From: Brachybacterium sp.
GTDB taxonomy: Bacteria > Actinomycetota > Actinomycetes > Actinomycetales > Dermabacteraceae
DNA length: 5,172 nt
Reading direction: 5' to 3'
NCBI GenBank assembly: GCA_030451965.1
Contig: JAKDNE010000245.1
Location: 1-5,172 of the forward strand
This document shows positions 1 through 5,172 of this stretch, one piece after another. Below the pieces are notes generated by a model, which was not told the DNA's origin, made no database searches, and saw nothing but the letters and a program-made list of their open reading frames with translations. The stretch's first letter is position 1. Each line of letters starts with the position of its first letter. Position numbers and translations under genes: made by a program.

Positions 1-1
1 T

Positions 2-1279
2 CCCAAGACCACCGCCCGCAGCGCCGCGGACCTGCGGGCCGAGGTCGGGGCGACCATCACCGAGGACGGCATCGGCGCCGCCCGTGCGATGGCGCTCTTC
101 GACGAGGTGCTGCTGCCGGCCACCCGGTCCGTCGAGGACCCGATGAACCTCGCCCACATCCCCGCCGCCCCCACCCGGGCGGCGGTCGCCTTCGACACCG
201 TGGTCTCCGCCGCGAACGTGTTCGGCGGGGTGTGGGAGTACGGCGCGGGGGCGATCTTCGCGGAGAACCAGGTGCTGCGCTGGCTGTCGGACCTGCTGGG
301 CTGGCCCAACGATTCCGCCGGGGTGTTCGTCGCCGGAGGCACCCACGGGAACCTCTCGGCGCTGGCCACCGCCCGGGACCACGCGCTGCGCGAGCGGGGG
401 CGGCGCCCCGAGGGAGGCTGGGCTCTGGCCTGCGCCTCGACGGCCCACTCCTCGATCTCCTCGGCGGCCCGGCTGCTGGACATGGATCTGGTCAGCGTGC
501 CCGTGGACGACCGCGGACATCTCACCGGCCCGGCGCTCGCCCACGCGCTCGAGTCGGACCCGCGGATCTGCGCGGTGGTGGCCTCGGCCGGGACCACCAA
601 CGCCGGGATCGTCGACGACCTCGCCTCGGTGGTCGAGGTCGCCCATCGCCACGGCGCCTGGGTGCACGTGGACGGCGCCTACGGCGGTGCGGCCCTGGTC
701 GCCCCCAGCGCCCGGGAGCGCTTCGCCGGCATCGAGCTGGCGGACTCCTTCGTGGTGGACCCGCACAAGTGGCTGTTCGCGCCGTACGACTGCTGCGCAC
801 TGCTGTACCGGGATCCGCGCCCGGCCGCGGCCGCGCACTCCCAGCACGCCGCCTATCTCGACATGATCGATCGCGGGGAATCCAATCCCGCCGATCTCGC
901 CGCGCACCTCTCCCGCCGCACCCGCGGACTGCCGCTGTGGTATTCGCTGGCCACGCACGGCACTGCCGCCTACACCGCTGCGGTCGAGGCCTGCCTGACC
1001 GCCTCACGGACCGTCGCCCGGGCGGTCGCGGAGACCGAGCACCTGGAGCTGCTGCTCGAGCCCGAGCTGTCGGTGGTGGTGTTCCGTCGGCCAGGATGGT
1101 CACCGGCCGCCTATCGTCGCTGGTCGCAGCGACTGGCGAAGGACGGGACGATCCTGTGCGTGCCCACCGCCGTCAACGGGGAGGTGGCGCTGCGGCTCGC
1201 CTTCGTGAACCCCTCGACGGATCCGCAGGCGGTGATCGAGGTGCTGCGCACCACGATGCTCGCGGCCGACGGGAGCTGA
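2..1279 (+). CDS. Group II PLP-dependent amino acid decarboxylase (5' partial)
   Basis: Probably removes the alpha-carboxyl group of an L-amino acid (aromatic amino acid, glutamate or diaminobutyrate decarboxylase superfamily) in the cytoplasm. The frame is open from the left edge, and those codons read as the usual N-terminal helices, so the true start lies outside and the ATG at 89 is internal. Counting from that ATG: STAHSS with H120, which should stack on the PLP ring; GTTNAG at 168-173; HVDGAYGG at 193-200 with D195 for the pyridine nitrogen; DPHKW with the Schiff-base lysine K227; and LSRRTRGLPLW further on. Y256 lies 29 residues after K227, the same spacing as K303 to Y332 in pig DOPA decarboxylase, where the loop tyrosine supports decarboxylation. 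The 425 visible codons are most of a typical 450-500-residue member. Substrate cannot be read from sequence. No co-directional downstream partner; the next gene is convergent. Confidence 0.93.
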   Translation, partial: PKTTARSAADLRAEVGATITEDGIGAARAMALFDEVLLPATRSVEDPMNLAHIPAAPTRAAVAFDTVVSAANVFGGVWEYGAGAIFAENQVLRWLSDLLGWPNDSAGVFVAGGTHGNLSALATARDHALRERGRRPEGGWALACASTAHSSISSAARLLDMDLVSVPVDDRGHLTGPALAHALESDPRICAVVASAGTTNAGIVDDLASVVEVAHRHGAWVHVDGAYGGAALVAPSARERFAGIELADSFVVDPHKWLFAPYDCCALLYRDPRPAAAAHSQHAAYLDMIDRGESNPADLAAHLSRRTRGLPLWYSLATHGTAAYTAAVEACLTASRTVARAVAETEHLELLLEPELSVVVFRRPGWSPAAYRRWSQRLAKDGTILCVPTAVNGEVALRLAFVNPSTDPQAVIEVLRTTMLAADGS

Positions 1280-1314
1280 GCCACGGCAGGGCCGGGCACC
1301 ACCGACGAGGCCGA

Positions 1315-1352
1315 GCGCCGGGGCCGGTCACCCCGCGGGTCTCACCCGGCGC
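1315..1352. terminator. Weak candidate hairpin between convergent genes
   Basis: GCGCCGGG at 1315-1322 is perfectly complementary to CCCGGCGC at 1345-1352, giving an 8-bp GC stem with a 22-base loop that itself contains the palindrome CCCGCGGG (1332-1339). It sits between the stops of the decarboxylase and the helical-repeat gene, with the right arm inside the last codons of the latter. There is no T-run on either strand, so it is not a canonical intrinsic terminator. In DNA this GC-rich an 8-bp repeat can occur by chance. It is the only structure in the 62-base gap that could serve both transcripts. Confidence 0.25.
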
Positions 1353-3126
1353 CGCTCCCCTCCCCCGTCAACGAGCGCAGCAGCGCGTCCAGGCGCGCGA
1401 CGTCCTCCTCGCTCCCGAGCCGGGCCCAGCCCTCGCGGGCGCGGCGCGCGGCCTCGAGCGCAGGCTCCTCGCGTCCGCTCTCGGCGAGCAGGTGGGCGTG
1501 GCGGTCCTCGAGGTAGACGTGCCAGTAGCGGGCACGGTCGTCGTGCCCCGGCGGCACCTGGTCGATGGCGTCGCGCACCTCGCGGCGTCGGCGTTCGCAC
1601 CTCTCCTCGTCGACGCCCTCCTCGCCGCGGGAGAGCGCATCGCCGGCGGCGAGGAATCGCCCCATCAGCGCGTCGACCCGATGGTCCCAGAGCAGCTCCG
1701 CGGCCAGCACCGGACGTCCGCCGCCGGGGCGGGTGCGCCTCTCGATCGCGCGCACCGCCTCCTCCACCGCGCCGGGGCGGCCGAGATCCAGTGCCCGCCG
1801 GAATACCAGCGCATTGGCCTGCAGCTCGGTGCGGATCAGCTCCCCCTGGGCGGAGGTGGGGGTCGCGAGATCGTCGGCGAGCCAGCGGGCCTGGTCCGCC
1901 ATCCTCTGCAGCTCACGCAGCGAGGAGCCGTGCTCGCCCGTGCGCTCATGGATGCTCGCGGCGAGCCGGGCGACCTCCAGCAGTGCGCGGCGGTCACGAT
2001 GCTCCCGGGCGATGTCGCGGGCCTGCTCCAGCGGCACCCAGGCGGCGTCGTACCGTTCGGCCTGGACCCGCTGAGCGGCCACGGCGAGCAGCGGCGCGGT
2101 GCGCAGCACCTCCCGGCCCAGGGTGCGCTGCAGCGAAGCCAGCCGCCCGGCCGTGAAGGAGGCCTCGCGGATGGCGCCGGCGGCCATCAGTGCCTGCAGC
2201 AGGGCGGTGATCAGCCCGATCCGCAGCGGCGGGTCCTCGATCCCCGGCATCGCGTCGAGGGCCTCGAGGGCGTGGTGCACGGCCTGCAGGGGATGCCCCG
2301 TCCCGAGGGTGCGGGCCAGCACCGCATGGGCGGCCGTGGCCAGGCGCTCAGGATCGGTGCGCGGGTCCGCGATGTCATCGGCCCCGTCCGCGATCAGCTC
2401 GAGCACGTCCAGCGCCGCAGTGGTCGCCGCCGCGGCCTCCCCCGCCCCTTCGAGCGCCTGGGCGAGGCGCAGCCGGAGCTCCTGCTCCGGATCGATCAGC
2501 AGCTGCTCCCGCACGGCCGGCAGCGCCGCAAGCGCCGCACGCAGCCGGGCCGCGTCCCGCCGCGGATCCGCCGCCGTGCCGCGCAGGCCACGGACGGCGG
2601 AGCGCTCCAGGGCGCGCACCACGACGAGCATCTCGGACGTGGCCTGCGGCACCTTCCCCCGACGGCGCCCCTTACCGCTTGGTAACTCCTCGATCGCGGC
2701 CCGGGTGCGGGCCGAGGCGAGCTGCGCGAACGGCCCGCGCTCGAGCAGCACGGTCACCACGGCCGCCGCCTGCCCGGCGTTCCCGCTGCGGCGCAGCAGC
2801 GTGGTCAGGTCCACCGCGTCACGGGCGACCTGCTCCCCCGCCCCGGAGAGGGCCGCTCCGTGCAGGGCGGCCCGCAGCAGGGCGAACCGGTCTTCCGGGG
2901 CGGCGGGGACATCACGGAACCGCTCCACCAGCACTCGCGCCTCCCGGTAGCGCTCCGCGTGGAGGAGGTCGTTGACCCTGCCTGCTGCCTCCCGGGTACC
3001 GCCCGGGGTCGGCAGGGGCAGCTCCGCGGGTCGCAGCGCGGCCCGGAGCCGGTCGAGGTCCGGCAGACCCGTATCACCCGGCTCGCCGGCCGAGGCCGGG
3101 AGGGAGGCGGCGCCGGTGTTCGTCAC
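1342..3126 (-). CDS. Uncharacterised helical-repeat (TPR-like) protein, 594 aa
   Basis: I do not recognise this protein as a named family. It is rich in Ala, Arg, Leu and Glu, with no signal peptide or membrane segment, so it is probably cytoplasmic. Paired amphipathic helices resembling degenerate TPR units are visible: around residues 52-70 (AERYREARVLVERF), 105-130, 303-335, 345-375 (AERYDAAWVPLEQAR), 380-418 and 533-572. This suggests an alpha-solenoid scaffold for protein contacts. A basic segment, GKGRRRGK (151-158), lies between helices, and the first 50 residues are Pro/Gly-rich and probably disordered. The start is GTG at 3126; an in-frame TAG only three codons upstream (3136-3138) excludes a longer form, and the first internal Met is residue 166. 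It is convergent with the decarboxylase and divergent from the diiron pair. It carries one TTA leucine codon (L148). The long clean frame with G/C-biased third positions supports it as real; the function is open. Confidence 0.85.
   Translation of the reverse strand: MTNTGAASLPASAGEPGDTGLPDLDRLRAALRPAELPLPTPGGTREAAGRVNDLLHAERYREARVLVERFRDVPAAPEDRFALLRAALHGAALSGAGEQVARDAVDLTTLLRRSGNAGQAAAVVTVLLERGPFAQLASARTRAAIEELPSGKGRRRGKVPQATSEMLVVVRALERSAVRGLRGTAADPRRDAARLRAALAALPAVREQLLIDPEQELRLRLAQALEGAGEAAAATTAALDVLELIADGADDIADPRTDPERLATAAHAVLARTLGTGHPLQAVHHALEALDAMPGIEDPPLRIGLITALLQALMAAGAIREASFTAGRLASLQRTLGREVLRTAPLLAVAAQRVQAERYDAAWVPLEQARDIAREHRDRRALLEVARLAASIHERTGEHGSSLRELQRMADQARWLADDLATPTSAQGELIRTELQANALVFRRALDLGRPGAVEEAVRAIERRTRPGGGRPVLAAELLWDHRVDALMGRFLAAGDALSRGEEGVDEERCERRRREVRDAIDQVPPGHDDRARYWHVYLEDRHAHLLAESGREEPALEAARRAREGWARLGSEEDVARLDALLRSLTGEGSGAG
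2672..2685. repeat. Short inverted repeat TTACC-N4-GGTAA inside the helical-repeat gene
   Basis: A perfect 5-bp inverted repeat with a 4-base centre stands out as an A/T-containing island in otherwise extremely GC-rich coding sequence. On the coding (minus) strand it spans codons 148-152 (TTA CCA AGC GGT AAG) and includes a TTA leucine codon. It could be an operator-like site or chance; nothing else supports a regulatory role. Confidence 0.25.
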
Positions 3127-3132
3127 ACTCGA

Positions 3133-3141
3133 AACCTACCA
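3133..3141 (-). promoter_or_regulatory. Extended -10-like element, or alternatively a Shine-Dalgarno, for the 594-aa gene
   Basis: On the minus strand the sequence is TGGTAGGTT, six bases before the GTG start. It can be read as an extended -10 (TGn-TAGGTT, matching the TAnnnT core), which would put the transcript start at or next to the GTG and give a leaderless mRNA, as is common in Actinobacteria. The overlapping GGTAGG can instead be read as a Shine-Dalgarno with an 8-base spacer. The same bases cannot do both in one transcript. No good -35 hexamer is seen at 16-18 bases. Confidence 0.35.
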
Positions 3142-3178
3142 AGCGCCGCGCTCGCGGCCCACAGGTGGATCCTCTCCG

Positions 3179-3184
3179 TACAAT
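3179..3184 (+). promoter_or_regulatory. Candidate -10 element (TACAAT) for the ferritin-like pair
   Basis: TACAAT differs by one base from the TATAAT consensus and is the most A/T-rich hexamer in the 131-base divergent region. It would start transcription near 3190-3192 and give a leader of about 65-70 bases before the TTG start at 3258. No recognisable TTGACA-like -35 lies 16-18 bases upstream (that region reads GGCCCA), so the promoter would be weak, activator-dependent or use only the -10. The call rests on position and match alone. Confidence 0.35.
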
Positions 3185-3240
3185 GATCCCGGCCCATGAG
3201 CGGGAACCGCATGTCGTGAACGGTCCGCGGCCCCATTCCC

Positions 3241-3252
3241 AGGAGAAGAGGT
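3241..3252 (+). promoter_or_regulatory. Ribosome binding site that fixes the TTG start at 3258
   Basis: The purine-rich run AGGAGAAGAGGT contains GAGGT ending five bases before TTG at 3258, and AGGAG twelve bases before it. An in-frame TAG at 3252-3254 lies two codons upstream, so no longer form exists. The next plausible start, GTG at 3294 (codon 13), lies too far from this site. The ribosome binding site therefore argues for TTG initiation. Confidence 0.65.
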
Positions 3253-3257
3253 AGCAG

Positions 3258-4190
3258 TTGTCGGTCGAACTGGCCGGAGACGCGGCTCCGACCGTGCCCG
3301 CGCTGAGCACCCCGGATCCGCATGCCACGATCCCGGTGCGCGGGCCCTACGCAGGTCACCTCCACTTCGACGCGAGCATCACCCCGGCGCTGCGCACGGA
3401 CGTCGATGTCGCCGCGTATGTCCGTCGCGGCTCGACCCGGCTCCCGGTCGACACCGACCTGCTGGCTTCCGAGGGCCCGTTGGACGGGGACCTCCGCCTC
3501 GCGCTGGAGGTGCTCCAACGGCTCGAGTCCTCGGCACTCGCGGAATCCCGCGCCATGCTCGCCACCGCGACCGGGAACGAGGCCCGCATCACCGCCTTCC
3601 TCGCCACCTGGATGGTGGACCGGTTCTGGCAGTCCCGCGCCCTGCGCGACCTGCTCACCGAGGACCATCCCACCGAGCGGCCGCGGCACCGGCACCGCCC
3701 GGGTCCCCTGCACACCCTGCGACGCCTGCATCTGGATCGGGTGCAGCCGCTCCTGTCCCCGTTGTGGACGGGCCTGGCGGGTGAGGCCGTGGCGGCCGGC
3801 CATATGGCGCGGATGGCGGTGCAGGAGGCCTCACTGCAGGCCGCCCTGACCGCGGTCTCGCGCCGACTCTCCGGAGAGGCCCGCCGGGTCACCGAGATGG
3901 TCGTGGACCGCCATCAGGCGGCGGTCGACTTCTTCACCGCCGAGGCGATCGGTCGTCTCACCCGTTCGCCGCGCGAGGCGATCACCGCTCGGGTGCTGCT
4001 GTCCCTGGGCTCCCCGCTCGAGGGCGGCGGTCTCCCCGATCCCGACCTGCGGTCCGCGCTGGCCGTCGTCGGCGGCACCGCCGCAGACCGCGCCGCACTG
4101 CACCGCGCCCGATACGAGATCACCCGACTGCTGCCCGGCCCCGATCTGCCGGACCCCTATCTCCACTCACTGCCCCGGATCGGAGTGTGA
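3258..4190 (+). CDS. Ferritin-like paralogue lacking most diiron ligands, 310 aa
   Basis: Identified by hand alignment to the next gene. Residues 74-133 match residues 29-88 of that protein without a gap, with 17 of 60 identical by my count, including PLD (74-76), E90, RxML, and the FxxxW...FW..AL pattern at 114-129. Similarity continues at HM...E (182-190), VxFxTxxA...RL (223-234), RV....GS (245-252) and LPG (292-294). Of the six diiron ligands, E90 and E190 correspond to retained Glu. The helix-2 ExxH is replaced by R122 and Q125, and helix 4 shows no ExxH (H219 and A222 in the best alignment, one-residue gap). It probably cannot hold a normal diiron centre and may be a structural or regulatory partner of the downstream protein. 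It also has about 45 extra N-terminal residues and an Arg/His-rich loop (137-152) between helices 2 and 3. No signal peptide or membrane segment is seen. TTG start; the stop lies one base before the next ATG. Confidence 0.85.
   Translation: MSVELAGDAAPTVPALSTPDPHATIPVRGPYAGHLHFDASITPALRTDVDVAAYVRRGSTRLPVDTDLLASEGPLDGDLRLALEVLQRLESSALAESRAMLATATGNEARITAFLATWMVDRFWQSRALRDLLTEDHPTERPRHRHRPGPLHTLRRLHLDRVQPLLSPLWTGLAGEAVAAGHMARMAVQEASLQAALTAVSRRLSGEARRVTEMVVDRHQAAVDFFTAEAIGRLTRSPREAITARVLLSLGSPLEGGGLPDPDLRSALAVVGGTAADRAALHRARYEITRLLPGPDLPDPYLHSLPRIGV
4182..4185 (+). promoter_or_regulatory. Ribosome binding site of the diiron protein, inside the upstream gene
   Basis: GGAG lies six bases before ATG 4192 and overlaps the last codons of the preceding gene (stop 4188-4190). 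With a one-base gap between stop and start, termination-reinitiation coupling is likely, which would favour balanced production of the two proteins. Confidence 0.65.
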
Positions 4191-4191
4191 C

Positions 4192-4980
4192 ATGGCCTTC
4201 GAACTCGACCAGTTCGCCGAGACCTCTGTCCCCGTGAAGTACGAGGACCTCGATTTCGACACCTTCGAGACCCAGCCCCTGGACGCGCAGACCCTGCGCT
4301 CCCTGCGATACATGTGCGACGTCGAGTTCCACACCTCGTGCTTCCTGCGGGACATGCTGGTCACCCCCTCGCATCGCGAGGAGGACACCGGCGGGTTCAT
4401 GACGATGTGGAACCGGGAGGAGTTCTGGCACGGCGAGGCGCTGTCGATGGTGCTGGCGCGCCACGGGATCAACGTCGACTACGACGAGATCAAGGCCAAG
4501 CGGGTCAAGCTCGGCTGGACGGGCGCGCTGGGCCCGCTGAAGCAGTCGGTGCTCTCCAACCTCGCGGGCACGGACTTCGTGGCCGTGCACATGGTGTGGG
4601 GAGCGGCCAACGAGCTCTCCGCCGTGGCCGCCTACCGTCAGCTCTCCGGGATGATCGACCACCCGACGCTGTCCCCGCTGCTGAAGCGCATCGCCCAGCA
4701 GGAGACCCGCCACGTCGCCTTCTACACCACCCAGGCCCGGGAACGGCTGCTGGCCTCCGAGAACGCCCAGAAGATCGTCCGGATGATCATGTCCCGGGTC
4801 TGGAAGCCCGTGGGCAGCGGGATGATGGACGAGTCCGAGGTCGTGCACGTGATGAACCATCTCTTCGCGGGCCGGTCCGCAGAGCTGGACAAGCTCGACA
4901 AGCGGGTCCAGAAGCTGCCGGGGCTGGAGGGGCTGACCATCTTCCGCAACGCCTTCGCGCGCCTCGGCGTGCCTGCCTGA
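4192..4980 (+). CDS. Ferritin-like diiron-carboxylate protein, acyl-ACP-desaturase-like, 262 aa
   Basis: Probably a soluble four-helix-bundle protein with a non-haem diiron site that activates oxygen or handles iron; the substrate is unknown. The complete ligand set is visible: E45 in helix 1, E77xxH80 in helix 2 (EEFWHGEAL), E141 in helix 3 (NELSAVAAY) and E171xxH174 in helix 4 (QQETRHVAFY). The EExxHGxAL and ExRHxAFY surroundings resemble those of bacterial acyl-ACP desaturases (DesA type), which introduce double bonds into ACP-bound fatty acyl chains. At 262 residues it is shorter than typical desaturases (about 300-340), so a related oxygenase, oxidase or peroxidase is equally possible. 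Residues 26-36 and the C-terminal 60 contribute extra helices. It lies one base after its ligand-poor paralogue, and the proteins may assemble together. No signal peptide or transmembrane helix. The opposing gene ends three bases beyond its stop, leaving no room for a separate terminator. Confidence 0.92.
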   Translation: MAFELDQFAETSVPVKYEDLDFDTFETQPLDAQTLRSLRYMCDVEFHTSCFLRDMLVTPSHREEDTGGFMTMWNREEFWHGEALSMVLARHGINVDYDEIKAKRVKLGWTGALGPLKQSVLSNLAGTDFVAVHMVWGAANELSAVAAYRQLSGMIDHPTLSPLLKRIAQQETRHVAFYTTQARERLLASENAQKIVRMIMSRVWKPVGSGMMDESEVVHVMNHLFAGRSAELDKLDKRVQKLPGLEGLTIFRNAFARLGVPA

Positions 4981-4983
4981 GGC

Positions 4984-5172
4984 TCAGTCCTCGTCCTCGT
5001 CCTCGTCGTCATCATCGTCGTAGTCGTCGTGGTCGTGGTCGTCATCGTCGTCGTCGCACTCGAGCTCGCCGTCGTCCCACTCGCAGACCCCCGACGGGCG
5101 TCCGCTCGAGCGCTCGTCGCCTCCTGAGGAGGAGCTGCCGGAGGGGCCGCTCGACGGGCGGGGCCGCTGCGG
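4984..5172 (-). CDS. Protein with Ser/Gly linker, CX8C and Asp/His-rich acidic tail (5' partial)
   Basis: Only the last 62 codons are inside the window; the frame stays open to the right edge and stops at TGA (4984-4986). In order, the visible part holds a Pro/Arg/Ser/Gly-rich low-complexity stretch (about 29 residues, including GSSSSGG), a Cys pair spaced CX8C with acidic residues between (CEWDDGELEC), then a final 23 residues of which 20 are Asp or Glu, the rest two His and one Tyr. The tail is disordered and strongly anionic, and could bind Ca2+, Zn2+ or other cations or basic partners; the Cys pair could form a disulfide if the protein is exported. No recognisable domain is visible, so the protein is not identified. 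Support comes from mixed GAC/GAT and GAG codons, no stop over 186 bases and the tight convergent end. The competing plus-strand Arg-rich frame has no start and would overlap the diiron gene. Confidence 0.65.
   Translation of the reverse strand, partial: PQRPRPSSGPSGSSSSGGDERSSGRPSGVCEWDDGELECDDDDDDHDHDDYDDDDDEDEDED
4987..5055. repeat. Degenerate trinucleotide tract (GTC/CTC/ATC)
   Basis: Twenty-three consecutive triplets, nearly all GTC, CTC or ATC on the plus strand, encode the acidic tail on the minus strand (GAC, GAG, GAT). The repeat is interrupted by GTA and two GTG triplets (Tyr and His). Such a tract can expand or contract by slippage in steps of whole codons, so tail length may vary between strains. 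Confidence 0.6.

Noticed and set aside
2653..2676. GKGRRRGK segment considered as a nucleotide-binding P-loop
   Set aside because: It does not fit GxxxxGK[ST], and no Walker B or other NTPase motif was seen in the protein; it is more simply a basic linker.
232..2685. An 817-codon plus-strand open frame crossing the decarboxylase and running antisense to the helical-repeat gene
   Set aside because: It spans two well-supported genes in other frames and its product is Arg/Gly/Pro-rich low complexity, typical of stop-poor shadow frames in very GC-rich DNA.
3186..3206. TCCCG...CGGGA hairpin in the leader considered as a riboswitch or attenuator
   Set aside because: The stem is only five base pairs, and there is no alternative pairing or conserved riboswitch motif nearby.
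3202..3225. GGAAC in the leader considered as an ECF-sigma -35 element
   Set aside because: No matching CGTC or GTT -10 lies 16-18 bases downstream, so the promoter pattern is incomplete.
3123..3803. Minus-strand 226-codon frame opposite the 310-aa gene
   Set aside because: It lies antisense to a gene supported by homology to its neighbour and covers the divergent promoter region; no recognisable domain.
4120..4860. Minus-strand 246-codon frame opposite the diiron gene
   Set aside because: It is a mirror of the strongly supported diiron coding sequence; its His/Val/Gly-rich product has no family features.
4722..5045. Minus-strand frame starting with a poly-Thr run
   Set aside because: It reads the same trinucleotide tract in a shifted phase and runs antisense into the diiron gene; the Asp/Glu phase stays open to the window edge and ends properly at 4984.
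5120..5135. CCTCCTGAGGAGG near-palindrome considered as a terminator
   Set aside because: It lies inside the acidic-tail coding frame, has a one-base centre that cannot form a normal loop, and has no following T-run.

Overview
The window is very GC-rich, with strong G/C preference at third codon positions, ATG/GTG/TTG starts and TGA stops. This suggests a high-GC actinobacterium, perhaps Brachybacterium- or Dermabacter-like, but no rRNA or other marker fixes the genus. No tRNA, rRNA, CRISPR array, insertion sequence or phage gene was seen. It reads as ordinary chromosomal sequence, densely packed.

Layout. (1) Positions 2-1279, plus strand: the 3' part of a group II pyridoxal-phosphate (PLP) decarboxylase whose start lies left of the window. 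(2) Positions 1342-3126, minus strand: a 594-residue, Ala/Arg/Leu-rich, all-helical, probably TPR-like protein of unknown function, convergent with the decarboxylase across a 62-base gap. (3) Positions 3127-3257: a 131-base divergent promoter region. (4) Positions 3258-4190 and 4192-4980, plus strand: two genes one base apart, almost certainly one transcript. (5) Positions 4984-5172, minus strand: the C-terminal end of a protein with a nearly pure Asp/Glu/His tail, its stop only three bases from the stop of the preceding gene.

The most interesting part is the two-gene unit. The second gene encodes a ferritin-like diiron protein with a full set of carboxylate-bridged diiron ligands (E, ExxH, E, ExxH) and local similarity to acyl-ACP desaturases. 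The first gene had no obvious identity alone, but it aligns with the second by hand over nearly the whole length, including about 60 residues without a gap. In this first protein the iron-binding ExxH of helix 2 is Arg/Gln and that of helix 4 is also gone, while the Glu residues of helices 1 and 3 remain. The pair therefore looks like a tandem duplication in which one copy kept the metal site and the other became a metal-less partner, possibly forming a hetero-oligomer. I know of no described system that matches this exactly. Function and substrate are unknown.

The decarboxylase, the helical-repeat protein and the acidic-tail protein have no visible functional link to the diiron pair beyond adjacency. 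The helical-repeat gene shares the divergent control region with it.
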